Shown: positions 54,906 to 64,000 of the stretch, piece by piece | Numbering within the stretch: position 1 is the first letter of the stretch | Layout: each line of letters begins with the position of its first letter | Source: Peptococcaceae bacterium BRH_c4a | GTDB lineage: Bacteria > Bacillota > Desulfotomaculia > Desulfotomaculales > Desulfocucumaceae | DNA: 64,000 bases | Direction of reading: 5' to 3' | Assembly (NCBI GenBank): GCA_000961585.1 | Contig: LADN01000008.1 | Location: 1 to 64,000, forward strand | Notes under the pieces: generated by a model | What the model saw: only the letters and a program-made list of their open reading frames with translations | Told to the model about the DNA's origin: nothing | The model's database searches: none | Made by a program: the position numbers and the translations under genes

Positions 54906-56324
54906 TTATGGATTACAAACCTTACATGCCTCATAGCCGGCCGCCTGGGCGGCGGCTTTATCCTTGAACCAGACAACATTTTCCGGGGCAATGCTTGTCG
55001 CATACCGGCAGTTAGGGTTGTGGTATTTATTGGATTTCAAACTTCCTACGTATTTACCTTCCGTGGCCGGGGTTTGAACAGGTTCCGGTGCCGGTTGGAC
55101 TTGAGGCTGTATTTGAGGTGGAATCTGTGGCTCCGGTCTTTCAAACGGGCCTCGGCGCTCACCGGCCACACTATAGGTTTTACCATCAGTCATTATAATC
55201 AATGTCCTGTTAATATCAGTTCGATATATGGTTATGCCGGCATCTTTCAAGCGTTGGAGTGTTTCAGGTGCCGGATGACCATATTTGTTTCCGGTACCAA
55301 CGCTTATAACCGCAACCTCCGGCTTTATCTTGGATAAAAAAGCTGCAGATGAAGATGTCCGGCTTCCATGGTGCCCTACCTTAAGGATTTCGACGCTAAG
55401 ATCGCCAGCTAAGGCGGCCTCGGCAGGCCCTTCAGCATCCCCGGTGAATAAGAACTCGATGTCCCCGGTATCCAGCCGACATACAACGGAGTAATCATTC
55501 GTATCTTGCCATGTTTCCGGACCCGTAAAAACCTGAAGAACTGTATTCCCGAACGTATACGTCTGCCGATTGTCTTGAATCCACTCTGCACCTTCGGCTT
55601 TTGCCTTCGCGGCGTATTCCTTATAAATTCCGGAGTCGGCGGTTTTACCACTGTCAAGTATTTTCTCAACCCTGAAAGCGTCTAATACAGCAGGTAAGCC
55701 GCCTATATGATCCTCATGGGGATGCGTAGCGATTAAAAGTTCGATATCATCAACTTTTCGACTAGTTAAGTAATTGACTACTGTTAAGCCGTCAGCTACA
55801 TTACCGGCGTCGATCAGGATGTCATTATGGTCGGCTAGAGAAATGTATATTGCGTCAGCCTGGCCCACATTGATATAGTGGACCTCAATATTATTACCTC
55901 CGGTCCCAGCGATGTTGCTTACAATGCTAATGGTCTGGGTATCGCCGTCCCAACTTACCTGGCAGCCCATGGCCTCGCCTACAAATCGGAGTGGGACCAT
56001 CGTGCGGCCGTCAATGACCTTAGCCGGAACATCTAAGTTTACTGTTTGGCCGTTCTTACTTGCTTGACCTCCGATAGTGAGTTTTATTTCTGTCCCAGAT
56101 TTTGCGGCCGTAACCGTGTTTGTTTTATCATCCCACTGGACTGTTGCACCCAGGGCCTCGAAGATGGTCCGGAGAGGCACGAGTGTCCGGCCGTTTTCAA
56201 TTGTGGGCGATACGTCAAATGCAAGGCTACTCCCGTTTACAATAACAGTTGGAGTAGCCTGAGCATAGGTAGCTGCGGTTAACATCAACAGAACAGTAAG
56301 TATTACAATATAAAATTTTCTCAT
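54906..56324 (-). CDS. Secreted metallo-beta-lactamase-fold protein with copper-amine-oxidase N-domain
   Basis: 472 residues. Signal peptide (MRKFYIVILTVLLMLTAATYAQA), two copper-amine-oxidase N-type repeats (NGRTLVPLRTIFEALGA; DGRTMVPLRFVGEAMGC), then a ComEC/Rec2-like metallo-beta-lactamase domain from about residue 148 (HYINVGQADAIYI; metal motif THPHEDHIGG; LFTGDAE; VGHHGSRTSS). A Pro-rich linker leads to an Ada-type C-terminal domain (KYHNPNCRYA, KVCNP). Such lone domains may act as extracellular nucleases or hydrolases; substrate not shown. Complete gene. Confidence 0.85.
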   Translation of the reverse strand: MRKFYIVILTVLLMLTAATYAQATPTVIVNGSSLAFDVSPTIENGRTLVPLRTIFEALGATVQWDDKTNTVTAAKSGTEIKLTIGGQASKNGQTVNLDVPAKVIDGRTMVPLRFVGEAMGCQVSWDGDTQTISIVSNIAGTGGNNIEVHYINVGQADAIYISLADHNDILIDAGNVADGLTVVNYLTSRKVDDIELLIATHPHEDHIGGLPAVLDAFRVEKILDSGKTADSGIYKEYAAKAKAEGAEWIQDNRQTYTFGNTVLQVFTGPETWQDTNDYSVVCRLDTGDIEFLFTGDAEGPAEAALAGDLSVEILKVGHHGSRTSSSAAFLSKIKPEVAVISVGTGNKYGHPAPETLQRLKDAGITIYRTDINRTLIIMTDGKTYSVAGERRGPFERPEPQIPPQIQPQVQPAPEPVQTPATEGKYVGSLKSNKYHNPNCRYATSIAPENVVWFKDKAAAQAAGYEACKVCNP

Positions 56325-56413
56325 TTACACACCTCCCGTTTTGGCTATAGGTAAAATTCCCCATTACCTGTTATTTTCCTTTAAGAATTCTACAAGTACT
56401 CAAAACGCAATGC

Positions 56414-56444
56414 GAAACCCCGGGACTTTTAGACCCGGGGTTTC
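56414..56444. terminator. Strong GC-rich hairpin
   Basis: GAAACCCCGGG and CCCGGGGTTTC form a perfect 11-bp stem with a 9-base loop, between the truncated copy upstream (minus strand) and the promoter region of the preceding entry. Confidence 0.65.
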
Positions 56445-56457
56445 TTATAGGGAAGAC

Positions 56458-57190
56458 TTATTGTAAAGGAATTACATAAGCTTTTGCATCTCTATAGTCT
56501 TTAGGTATCTGTCCAATCCTCCAGCCGGATTTTGTTGTTTCTAAATATAAATATTTTTTCCCATCATACTGATAGTAGGAGCCATAAGCATCTGCCGAGC
56601 TAAGAACACCCACGGCAGCATGATGTTTTTCTGGAAGAATAAGCAAGGCTGAACCATAGCCTAATTTTCTTAATAAAACAGCGGTTAAAAGAGCGGTATC
56701 CTCGCAATCCCCCCCTCTATCTAGTAGTGTTTCAACCGGGTATTTGGGATATTCCTCTTGGGAGGTTGAAGCTTTATCACTTACATATGGTAGGCCCTGT
56801 ACAAAAGATACAACAAGTTCAACTGTTTTGTATTCATCGTAGCCTTTTTCTGCCGCAGAATTCTTTAGACCATCAACAATGGTAGATATTATTTTATCGC
56901 CGTCAGAGTCTGATGTATATGTATATACCTGGTTAAAAATATCATTTGTGCTTGGCGTAAAGAAAGGGTGAGGCTTTTTCCTGTAGTAGTTTAGATTCTC
57001 AATTGGTATATGAAAAGGCCCCCATTTAATTTCACGGTTTTTAAAAGTCCATGTATACATCACAGGAAAAGTATTAAGACGAGAGTTTGGTTCCGACAAA
57101 AAATTTATAGTAGGCTTTATAGAATCAGTACTAATTTCTACTTGTTGAGTACTATTATCCCATGCGACTGAAGCCCCAAATGCCTGGGCA
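56458..57190 (-). pseudogene. 5'-truncated second copy of the transglutaminase-type protein
   Basis: Near-identical in sequence to the gene at 47544-48689 across its transglutaminase half, including the Cys (GGDCEDT) and His (KHHAAVG) residues. Homology stops abruptly at about 57190; the signal peptide and most of the copper-amine-oxidase domain are missing. An internal TTG at 57099 could start a 213-residue cytosolic fragment. The break coincides with the start of the decayed exporter region. Confidence 0.8.
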
Positions 57191-57191
57191 A

Positions 57192-57290
57192 AAGGTGGCT
57201 ATAGGAAACACCGCCCAGTCCGCCGGGAGCACATCAAAAACCACGGGGGGCAACAACAGGCAGGGCATGGGGGGGCCCACCGCCTTTTAA
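57192..57290 (+). pseudogene. 3' remnant of a MacA/HlyD-type adaptor gene
   Basis: The frame ending at TAA 57288-57290 reads KVAIGNTAQSAGSTSKTTGG then a Gly-rich tail ending PTAF, like the extreme C-terminus of RND/MacA periplasmic adaptors, and lies directly before a MacB-type ATPase. Its 5' part is gone at the same break that truncated the minus-strand gene. Confidence 0.45.
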
Positions 57291-57343
57291 CCGGGAACGC
57301 GCCCAATGACCACATGTAATACCGTAGTGCGGGAGGTGCCTGG

Positions 57344-58081
57344 ATGGAACCACAGCCGGTTATTCAGATAGAAAACATAAGGAAGACATATTTTATGCTG
57401 GCCGGGCAGGTCAACGCCCTGAAGGGGGTCACCATTTCGGTGACCCGGGGGGAAATGGTGGCCGTTATGGGCCCATCGGGCTCCGGCAAGTCTACCCTTT
57501 TAAACATTATCGGATACCTGGACAGGACCAGCGAGGGAAGCTACCTGCTGGACGGCATAGACGTCTCAGGTATGAGCCGGGACCAGCTGGCGGCAATCAG
57601 GAACCGGAAAATAGGGTTCATTTTTCAGGGATTCAACCTGCTCAGCCGCACCAGCGCACTGGTAAACGTGCAGCTTCCGCTGCTTTATGCCGCTGAAGGG
57701 CCGGCAGCCAAAAAGGAACTGGACCGGCGGGCACTGGAGGCCCTGTCCTGGGTGGGCCTGGATAAATATAGCCACCCCGGAGGGCAGCAGCAGCGGGTGG
57801 CCATAGCCAGGGCTCTGGTGAACAACCCCTCCCTTATACTTGCCGACGAGCCCACCGGGGCGCTGGACACCAGGACCAGCCTGGAGGTTATAGATGTCAT
57901 TCAAAAGCTTAATAAGGAGAAAAACATAACGGTGGTAATGGTCACCCACGAGCCGCAAATTGCCCGCTACTGCCAGAGAATTATCAGGGTCAGGGACGGC
58001 CGCATACAGGAGAACGAGAAGGTGGACAGCCCAGGGGTGGCAGCCCGGGACTTGAAGGAAATGCCGGAGGTGGAAGATTGA
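57344..58081 (+). CDS. MacB-type ABC exporter ATPase with damaged signature motif
   Basis: 245 residues. Walker [13 protein letters not shown]-loop FIFQGFNLL and Walker [13 protein letters not shown], then the H-loop VTHEP are intact. The ABC signature normally reads LSGGQQQRV; here [12 protein letters not shown] shows about seven residues missing, including Leu-Ser. Without them the ATPase should be impaired. GGGAGG precedes the ATG. It overlaps the permease gene, which is also broken. Confidence 0.75.
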   Translation: MEPQPVIQIENIRKTYFMLAGQVNALKGVTISVTRGEMVAVMGPSGSGKSTLLNIIGYLDRTSEGSYLLDGIDVSGMSRDQLAAIRNRKIGFIFQGFNLLSRTSALVNVQLPLLYAAEGPAAKKELDRRALEALSWVGLDKYSHPGGQQQRVAIARALVNNPSLILADEPTGALDTRTSLEVIDVIQKLNKEKNITVVMVTHEPQIARYCQRIIRVRDGRIQENEKVDSPGVAARDLKEMPEVED

Positions 58082-59277
58082 GACTGGCGGGAAATGTCAA
58101 CATAGCGTTAAATGGCTTGCGCAAAAACAAGTTAAGGTCGCTCCTGACCATGCTCGGGATAGTGATCGGCGTGGCCGCCGTAATTGTCATGATCGGCGTG
58201 GGACAGGGCGCCCGGTCCAGGATAACTTCCCAGATTGAAGGCATGGGGTCAAACCTGCTGATGGTTTATCCCCAGTTCAGCCAGGGCGCCGTCAGGGGCG
58301 CCGGGGGAAATGTCAATACGCTTACCCGGGAGGATGCTGCGGCCATCGCCGGGCTTCCCTATGTGGAAAGGGTGGCCCCGGAGCTTTCAGGAAGCGCCAC
58401 CCTCCAGTATGAAAGCCAGACCTGGACCGCCCAGGTGTCCGGTACCACCCCGGATATGCAGTACATAAAAAACTGGAAACCCGGGGAGGGATCCTTTTTA
58501 AACGACCTGGACGTGAGCCTTAACGCGCCGGTGGCGGTAATCGGTCGCACGGTGGCGGACAATCTCTTTTCCACCGGGGTCAGTCCCGTAGGCCGGAACA
58601 TTACGGTAAACAGGCAGACTTATACGGTAATCGGTGTTTTGCCCGCCAAAGAGGCCTCCATGGGGGGACAGGAGCAGGCTATGTACCCATAAGCACCGCC
58701 CAGGTGCGGCTGTTCGGGGTGAACAGCGTCAGGCTCATCAACGGCCAGGAGCCCGGAGAGCATGGGCTTTATCCAGGAGGCAATCACCAGCCTGCTCAGG
58801 GAGAGACACCGAATACCGGCAACCGGGAGCGACGACTTTAATGTCAGGAATATGGCGGCCGTACTGGCCACCGCCGAGGACATAACCGGAATAATGACCC
58901 TGCTGCTGGCCAGCGTGGCCGGGGTGTCCCTCCTGGTAGGCGGAATAGGCATCATGAACATCATGCTGGTGACAGTTACCGAGAGAACCAGGGAAATAGG
59001 CATCCGCATGGCTGTGGGAGCATCCGAAAAGGCCGTATTGACCCAGTTTCTGGTTGAAGCTGTGACATTGTGCCTGATTGGCGGGCTTATAGGAATAGTG
59101 TCCGGAATTCTGGTTTCACGGCTGGTGTCCGCCCTGGCCGGGTGGCCCACCGTGGTCAGCATTTACTCAGTGCTGCTGGCGGCAGGCTTCTCAGCAGCGG
59201 TGGGCATATTCTTCGGCTACTACCCCGCCAGGAAGGCGGCGGGCCTCAACCCCATTGATGCCCTGAGGTTTGAGTGA
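58078..59277 (+). pseudogene. macB: MacB-type permease, two frameshifts
   Basis: N-terminal part to 58692 (LRKNKLRSLLTMLGIVIGVAAVIVMI, first membrane helix, then periplasmic MacB domain). A shift near 58675 continues as YVPISTAQVRLFGVNSVRL, and another near 58755 as SPESMGFIQEAITSLL and the C-terminal three-helix FtsX domain (VGGIGIMNIMLVTVTERTRE) to 59277. Family residues between the last two pieces seem lost. The exporter would not be functional. Confidence 0.75.
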
Positions 59278-59334
59278 TCAAATCCGTAAAGCGGTTTACA
59301 CACAATAGCCCGGCCTGCTTTTTCAGCGATACCT

Positions 59335-61371
59335 TCAGGGGGTGGTTTTGATCCCATAGCGCTTCATCTTTCTATAAATTGTGACTCTTGCCAGCCCAAG
59401 GGTCTGGGCTGCCTGGGTAATATTCCCGTTACTGGATATCAGAGCATTCTCTATAGCCTCTTTTTCAATATCCTTTATCGAGCTGTTGCTGATAGTGTCT
59501 ATTTGTGCCAGGTTTACTTTGCTTCGCAGCGAATTCATTATTCCAGGATAGTTAAGTATATCAGTTTCAGTAATAGCTGAAGAATTCTTGCTTTTAGCCA
59601 ATACAAAACTCCTTTCCAATACATTTTCCAATTCACGCACATTTCCTGGCCAATGATATTTTTTCATTACTTCCAGTGCAGATTTGTCAATGGCGATGTC
59701 TACTCCCAATCGCTTGGCTAAATGACGGACAATGTGATTGACTAGCGGGTCAATATCTTCGTAACGCTCTCTTAAAGGGGGTATGACTATGTTGATTACA
59801 TTGATTCGGTAAAAAAGGTCTTCGCGAAAATCGCCCATCCTGACCATCTGCCACAGGTCCGTATTGCTTGCCGTAATGACCCGTAAATTAACGGAAATTT
59901 CCAGCTTTCCGCCCACCCGGGTTATAGTTTTGTTCTGTAACGTCCTTAAAAGCTTTGCTTGCATATCAAAGGGCAGAGAATTAATCTCATCAAAAAATAT
60001 AGTTCCACCCTCAGCTAACTCAAGCTTCCCAGGTTGCCCCCCTTTTCTGGCTCCGGTAAATGCCCCTTCTTCATAACCAAACAATTCGCTTTCCAAAAGG
60101 CCTTTTGGAATTGCCGAGCAATTTATACCCACAAACGGGCCATCACAAAATGGGCTGGCATTGTGAATAGCCTGGGCAAAAAGCTCCTTTCCTGTTCCAC
60201 TTTCTCCCTGTATTAAAACATTGCTGGGCATCTTTGCCGTTTCCTGTGCCAAATGAACTGCCTGGCGGAATTCAATACTGTTGCCAATCAAGTTATCAAA
60301 AGTAAAATGGGCCTTCCATCCTACAAGGTTTTTGACAAATCCAGTCGCACGCTGCATGCCTTTAAATGTGGCTATCGCACTGTTTATGCCTGTTTTTCCA
60401 GAGATAATCGGCCGAACGGTACCTATTACCCGAACTTTTTTGCCCCATGTGGTAAGGATAATTTCCTGGTCTACAATGGGTTCACCGGTAGCCAATACCT
60501 CGGCAAAGGGATTCTGTGGCCCCCATAGTGTTTCAGCAGTAGATCCGATAAAATTTTTCTCTTTTACTCCGAGGAGCCTTTTCGCTGTCTGGTTGGCTGT
60601 AAGTAATTCTCCATTGGCGTTAACTACTATTAATGCATCTGAAATAGACTCAATAATCTCTTTATTGTATTGATTCGTTATTTCTAATTCATCACGCATT
60701 TGCTTCTGAGCAAGGATATATTCAATGCTCTTTCCTGAGGCGATTATCATACCTAGAGTGTGTTTATGAATAAGGCTATAATTTCCGGTAGCATTTATTA
60801 TGGCAATAATTTTCCCGTTCTCATCCTTAATAGGTACCGATGCGCATGTATAATTGTGCAATTCAATGTTGTAGTGCTCAGGGCCCAATAGTTGTACTGG
60901 TTTTTCTAATAATACGGATAAATTCATTGCATTTGTGCCGGCATTGATTTCACTACGATTAGCACCCGGTGTTAAACCACGTCTATGGGCATTTAATAAA
61001 GCATCTTTATCTCCAAATGATGCCAAAAGAAATATTTCAGGGTCAAATATATCAACCCTAAACCCGGACCCCTCGACGCTTTCGGTCAAAGCTTGCAGGA
61101 ATGGAGTTGCAACCTGGATTAGCTCACTATTCTCCTCCAGACGCTGTCTTAATCCGTTGGTGGTGAGTGAAACAACTGGTATATTATATGGATTTAAGCC
61201 ACGGTTACGGCACCGTATCCACGAACTCAAGACTTCTGCCGAAATGATGTTATCTGATTGAATCTTTCCGGTAGCAATAAAGTTTTCCCATCCTTGTTTG
61301 ATTTTATCAATTTTTTTCTGAAGCCTTTTCAATTCGGACAACGCTGCTTCAGTCCAGGTTTGCTCTTCCAA
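59335..61371 (-). CDS. Sigma-54-dependent transcriptional activator (AcoR-like)
   Basis: 678 residues. N-terminal GAF-like sensor (about 60-215), PAS domain (about 235-340, SDALIVVNANGELLTANQTAKRLLG), AAA+ domain with GESGTGKELF near 388 and the sigma-54 contact loop EEGAFTGAR near 433, Walker B-like GGTIFFDEI, R-finger RVGG region, and a C-terminal Fis-type HTH (ITQAAQTLGLARVTIYRKMKRYGI). Divergent from the aldehyde:ferredoxin oxidoreductase-like gene, whose leader has a -24/-12 promoter and TGTAAC-type repeats, so it most likely controls it. Confidence 0.9.
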   Translation of the reverse strand: MEEQTWTEAALSELKRLQKKIDKIKQGWENFIATGKIQSDNIISAEVLSSWIRCRNRGLNPYNIPVVSLTTNGLRQRLEENSELIQVATPFLQALTESVEGSGFRVDIFDPEIFLLASFGDKDALLNAHRRGLTPGANRSEINAGTNAMNLSVLLEKPVQLLGPEHYNIELHNYTCASVPIKDENGKIIAIINATGNYSLIHKHTLGMIIASGKSIEYILAQKQMRDELEITNQYNKEIIESISDALIVVNANGELLTANQTAKRLLGVKEKNFIGSTAETLWGPQNPFAEVLATGEPIVDQEIILTTWGKKVRVIGTVRPIISGKTGINSAIATFKGMQRATGFVKNLVGWKAHFTFDNLIGNSIEFRQAVHLAQETAKMPSNVLIQGESGTGKELFAQAIHNASPFCDGPFVGINCSAIPKGLLESELFGYEEGAFTGARKGGQPGKLELAEGGTIFFDEINSLPFDMQAKLLRTLQNKTITRVGGKLEISVNLRVITASNTDLWQMVRMGDFREDLFYRINVINIVIPPLRERYEDIDPLVNHIVRHLAKRLGVDIAIDKSALEVMKKYHWPGNVRELENVLERSFVLAKSKNSSAITETDILNYPGIMNSLRSKVNLAQIDTISNSSIKDIEKEAIENALISSNGNITQAAQTLGLARVTIYRKMKRYGIKTTP

Positions 61372-61394
61372 AGATATCCCCCCGTTAACTTACC

Positions 61395-61409
61395 GTAACA
61401 TAATGTTAC
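61395..61409 (-). promoter_or_regulatory. Candidate activator binding site
   Basis: Palindrome GTAACA-TAA-TGTTAC. Related half-sites AAATGTAAC (61522-61530) and GTTACATTT (61553-61561) form a wider inverted pair. They are 100-300 bases upstream of the sigma-54 promoter, the normal enhancer distance. Confidence 0.5.
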
Positions 61410-61676
61410 AGCCGACATGCTTTCTTATTCCCTTTAAAACAGTGGAATAAACCTTTACCTTAAAGAGTACCAGAGATGCATTTAAAAATCCAGCCCCAAT
61501 GAAAAAGAAGAACAACACAGCAAATGTAACTGTGGCACAAAAGGAAACAGGTGTTACATTTTGATCGGAGAGAATAATCTAATATGGCAATTTATGGTAA
61601 ATTAATAAAAGCGATAAATGCTGATATTTATATGCTTTTTAAGTATTTTTGTTTATTGGGGGATAATTTTAACGCA

Positions 61677-61692
61677 TGGCATGAATTTTGCA
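61677..61692 (+). promoter_or_regulatory. Sigma-54 (-24/-12) promoter within a palindrome
   Basis: TGGCATG at 61677, four bases, TTGCA to 61692: both invariant GG and GC pairs at the right distance. The site is embedded in a palindrome, GCATGAATTTT and AAAATTCATGC around GCA (61679-61703). Confidence 0.75.
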
Positions 61693-61834
61693 AAAATTCA
61701 TGCTGCAATGAATTGTTGAAATTTTGGGGATGATGGCATGAGGTATTGTTAGCCATTAATGGAAACATAGCCCATATATAACCTTGGATGATACCATTTA
61801 ACTAATTACGGAAACCATGCTGGAGGAAAATTAG

Positions 61835-63154
61835 TTGGCCATTGGATATACCGGTAAGATACTCTATGTAAATCTTTCTACTCAAAGTATTCTTATCGAA
61901 GAATTAGGAGACATTTTTTATCGCACATATATGGGAGGCCCGGGTATCGGTCTATATTATCTACTTAAAAATATGACTGTAGGAGTAGATTCATTAGGGC
62001 CGGATAATTTATTAATTATTGCTCCGGGTCTGTTGACCGGGTTATTAAGTCACTGTGTGCCGCACTATACCGTATGTGCCAAATTACCCCTAACCGGAAC
62101 CTTTGGAAAATCGGCGGTTGGTGGTTGGTTGGGTTCTGAAATTAAATCGGCGGGATTTGATGCAATAATATTTCGCGGTAGGGCCGATAAACCAGTTTAC
62201 TTATGGGTACACAACGGCGAAGTGGAAATCAAAGACGCAAGCAATCTATGGGGTCTCGAATCAGGATTGGTGGATGAATCTATTAAATGTGAATTAGGAA
62301 TAAAGCAGGTACGGATTGCTCAGATTGGTCCCGATGGCGAAAATTTATTTCCATATGCCTGTATTGTAAATGAGCTATCCTATTCCGATAGAGGAAAAGG
62401 GATAGGAGCAGTGATGGGTTCGAAAAATTTAAAGGCTATAGCGGTATATGGCACAGAAAAGGTTGAAGTGGCGGATTCCGCAAGATTGCAAAGCATTACA
62501 CATTGGGCGGCACATGAGGTCAGATTACACCATTTAAGCAGTATCTCGCACAGTAAAGGTACCCCTCAAGTTATTGCTGTTAATAAAGCTGCAGGGCCTC
62601 TCTGCACCTGCAACCGGAATCAAGGAAGGGCACAGCACGATCCTTTTTTTGTTCCGAACAAACCTATAGGTTTTTCGAATGGGGCATCTCTCGGGATATT
62701 GCGGGGAAGTATGGGTAAAGAACTTTTGTGGGAAAGGGTACGATTAATTCTCTACACTAATTTTCTTGGTTTTGCTTACGAGGCCTTGGGAGTTTGTATG
62801 TTGGGATATATAGCCCGTGGCATTATTCCCCTAAAAAAACTTATAGAAAAAACAGAAGCGGTGACTGGTTGGGAAACAAGCCTCTGGGAATTGATGAAGG
62901 TTGGTGAACGCTTAAATTCAATGGCACAGGTTTTTAATTGTAATGAGGGATTCGGTTCGCAACATGACAGACTCCCGTCACGATTCTACGAACCCTTACT
63001 GAGTGAATTAAACAGAGGGAAGTTAGGTACTTCTAATAATACTTTTCGGGAGGCTGCAAAATTATATTATGAAATGGCAGGATGGGATGCTCAGGGAATT
63101 CCTGAAAAGGGTAAACTTCTTGAACTGGGTTTGAATTGGTTGACTACTCAATGA
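61835..63154 (+). CDS. Aldehyde:ferredoxin oxidoreductase-like protein lacking the Fe-S cysteines
   Basis: 439 residues against about 600 for the family. Domain 1 is clear (GYTGKILYVNLSTQSILIEE, MGGPGIGLYYLL, KLPLTGTFGKSAVGGWLG, NELSYSDRGKGIGAVMGSKNLKA). After the segment equivalent to the pterin-binding loop (GPLCTCNRNQG) the usual CxxxPxxC cluster region and about 150 following residues are missing and the frame jumps to a shorter C-terminal part (GWETSLWELMKVGERLNSMAQVFNCNEGF). The frame is uninterrupted. It may be a decayed enzyme or a distinct subfamily. Starts TTG after TGGAGG. Confidence 0.75.
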   Translation: MAIGYTGKILYVNLSTQSILIEELGDIFYRTYMGGPGIGLYYLLKNMTVGVDSLGPDNLLIIAPGLLTGLLSHCVPHYTVCAKLPLTGTFGKSAVGGWLGSEIKSAGFDAIIFRGRADKPVYLWVHNGEVEIKDASNLWGLESGLVDESIKCELGIKQVRIAQIGPDGENLFPYACIVNELSYSDRGKGIGAVMGSKNLKAIAVYGTEKVEVADSARLQSITHWAAHEVRLHHLSSISHSKGTPQVIAVNKAAGPLCTCNRNQGRAQHDPFFVPNKPIGFSNGASLGILRGSMGKELLWERVRLILYTNFLGFAYEALGVCMLGYIARGIIPLKKLIEKTEAVTGWETSLWELMKVGERLNSMAQVFNCNEGFGSQHDRLPSRFYEPLLSELNRGKLGTSNNTFREAAKLYYEMAGWDAQGIPEKGKLLELGLNWLTTQ

Positions 63155-63310
63155 TTGCATTTTGATTAGGAATAAAATCGTTTTATTAAATTCCCAGGTA
63201 AAAGGTTTACATGATTTGTAATCATACTGCCGGGAGGTGATATCAAAAAGACTGTTGTACAAAGGGGTCATGGTTTACGAAAAAGATTCAAAAGAAAGAG
63301 AGGTAAAAAA

Positions 63311-64000
63311 ATGAAATTCTCAAGGTATTGGGTACTGTTTTTAAGTTTAATCATGGTATTGGCTGTTGCAGGTTGTGGCGGCAGCAAGCCGTCGGAACAG
63401 AAAAGCGGCAGCGGGTCCTCTTCTTCCGAACTGAAAACTATTGCGACCAGCCACCAGCCCTGCCTTCACGCCCTGCCCACCTACATGGCCATGCAAAAGG
63501 GGTTGGACAAAGCTGAAGGCATGAAAATAGAATTTCAGTTTTACCCATCCGGCCCTCCGCAAAATGAGGCCCTTGCTTCCAACAAGTGGCAGGTGGGCGC
63601 CATGGGAGCCCCTCCCGCCATGCTGGCTGCGATAAGGTACGGAGCGTACATTATTGCTGTAGCTGACGACGAATCCGAAACCAATGACCTATACGTGCGC
63701 CCCGACAGCCCTATTTTGAAGGTCAAGGGCAACAATCCCCAGTACCCCGAAATATACGGATCACCTGATACAATAAAGGGCAAGACAATACTGCAGACCA
63801 CCGCTTCCACCGGCCACTACGCCGTTATCGCAACGCTCAAGGCGTTGGGTATGGATGAGAAGGACGTCAAGCTGGTGCACATGGAACAGTCCCAGGCCAT
63901 TGCAGCTTTCGAAGCGGGCCAGGGCGACATCGTCCAACTGTGGGCCCCCTTTGACTACATCGGAGAGTCCAAGGGCTGGGTCAAAATTTCTTCCGGACGC
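63311..64000 (+). CDS. ABC transporter substrate-binding lipoprotein (SsuA/NrtA/TauA type), 3' end outside window
   Basis: 230 residues visible. Lipoprotein signal (LFLSLIMVLAVAGC, lipobox Cys about residue 22). Then the periplasmic-binding fold of the sulfonate/nitrate/taurine family: TIATSHQPCLHALPTYMAMQKGLDK, WQVGAMGAPPAMLAAI, DTIKGKTILQTTASTGHYAVI and IAAFEAGQGDIVQLW. GAGGTAAAAAA precedes the ATG. It follows the oxidoreductase-like gene and may share its transport-and-oxidation theme, which is inference. More GC-rich than that neighbour. Confidence 0.85.
   Translation, partial: MKFSRYWVLFLSLIMVLAVAGCGGSKPSEQKSGSGSSSSELKTIATSHQPCLHALPTYMAMQKGLDKAEGMKIEFQFYPSGPPQNEALASNKWQVGAMGAPPAMLAAIRYGAYIIAVADDESETNDLYVRPDSPILKVKGNNPQYPEIYGSPDTIKGKTILQTTASTGHYAVIATLKALGMDEKDVKLVHMEQSQAIAAFEAGQGDIVQLWAPFDYIGESKGWVKISSGR

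Overview
The window reads as an accessory-rich stretch of a low-to-mid GC, Gram-positive anaerobe. Pointers are strong AGGAGG-type ribosome sites, TTG/GTG starts, a Bacillus/Clostridium-type SOS box, copper-amine-oxidase-N-domain secreted proteins, a tungsten-type aldehyde:ferredoxin oxidoreductase relative and a sigma-54 activator. A Peptococcaceae/Desulfotomaculum-like Clostridium is my inference; no rRNA or tRNA gene was seen to settle it.

Region 1 (1-15.3 kb) is part of a conjugative or plasmid-like element: VirD4/TraG coupling protein, S1-domain protein, winged-helix proteins, Ssb, a MazF/PemK toxin-antitoxin pair, an ArdC-like antirestriction protein, RadC, a zinc-finger/Toprim primase-like protein, a cytosine methyltransferase with internal repeats, tyrosine recombinases and a DnaD/HTH replication-type protein with three tandem DnaA-box 9-mers inside its gene. 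It also holds a strongly structured probable non-coding RNA of about 645 nt with its own promoter and terminator, a second multi-branched structured region, and four genes whose Shine-Dalgarno and start codon are separated by a hairpin.

Region 2 (15.3-22.1 kb) is a complete, AT-rich DNA phosphorothioation operon, dndB-C-D-E-A, behind a divergent XRE repressor and a promoter overlapped by a perfect palindrome. No dndFGH follows. Region 3 (22.1-27.1 kb) is transposon debris: an intact IS21-family element (istB/istA, matched ends, target duplication) inserted in the start of a frameshifted DDE transposase, plus an IS256-family remnant.

Region 4 (27.1-44.6 kb) is an eight-gene, tightly packed operon: NERD-UvrD helicase, AddB-like Fe-S protein, SNF2 helicase, RecQ-like helicase, winged-helix-size protein, P-loop ATPase, unknown protein and HNH nuclease. 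Genes 3-6 match the order, sizes and domain types of DpdE-F-G-H, the restriction side of the 7-deazaguanine DNA system, but lie beside Dnd modification genes. I propose that modification by Dnd is coupled to this unusual restriction set.

Region 5 (44.6-57.3 kb) is a patchwork: IS relics, small broken genes, two SOS-box-controlled copies of a small cysteine-rich protein, two copies of a copper-amine-oxidase/transglutaminase secreted protein (one truncated), a four-gene ubiquitin-like conjugation operon (Ubl, E2, JAB-E1, DUF6527), a XerC/D-type recombinase and a secreted metallo-beta-lactamase-fold protein. Region 6 (57.2-64 kb), more GC-rich at its start, holds a decayed MacAB-type exporter, a sigma-54 activator facing a short aldehyde:ferredoxin oxidoreductase relative with a -24/-12 promoter, and the start of an aliphatic sulfonate/nitrate-type substrate-binding lipoprotein that runs off the window.
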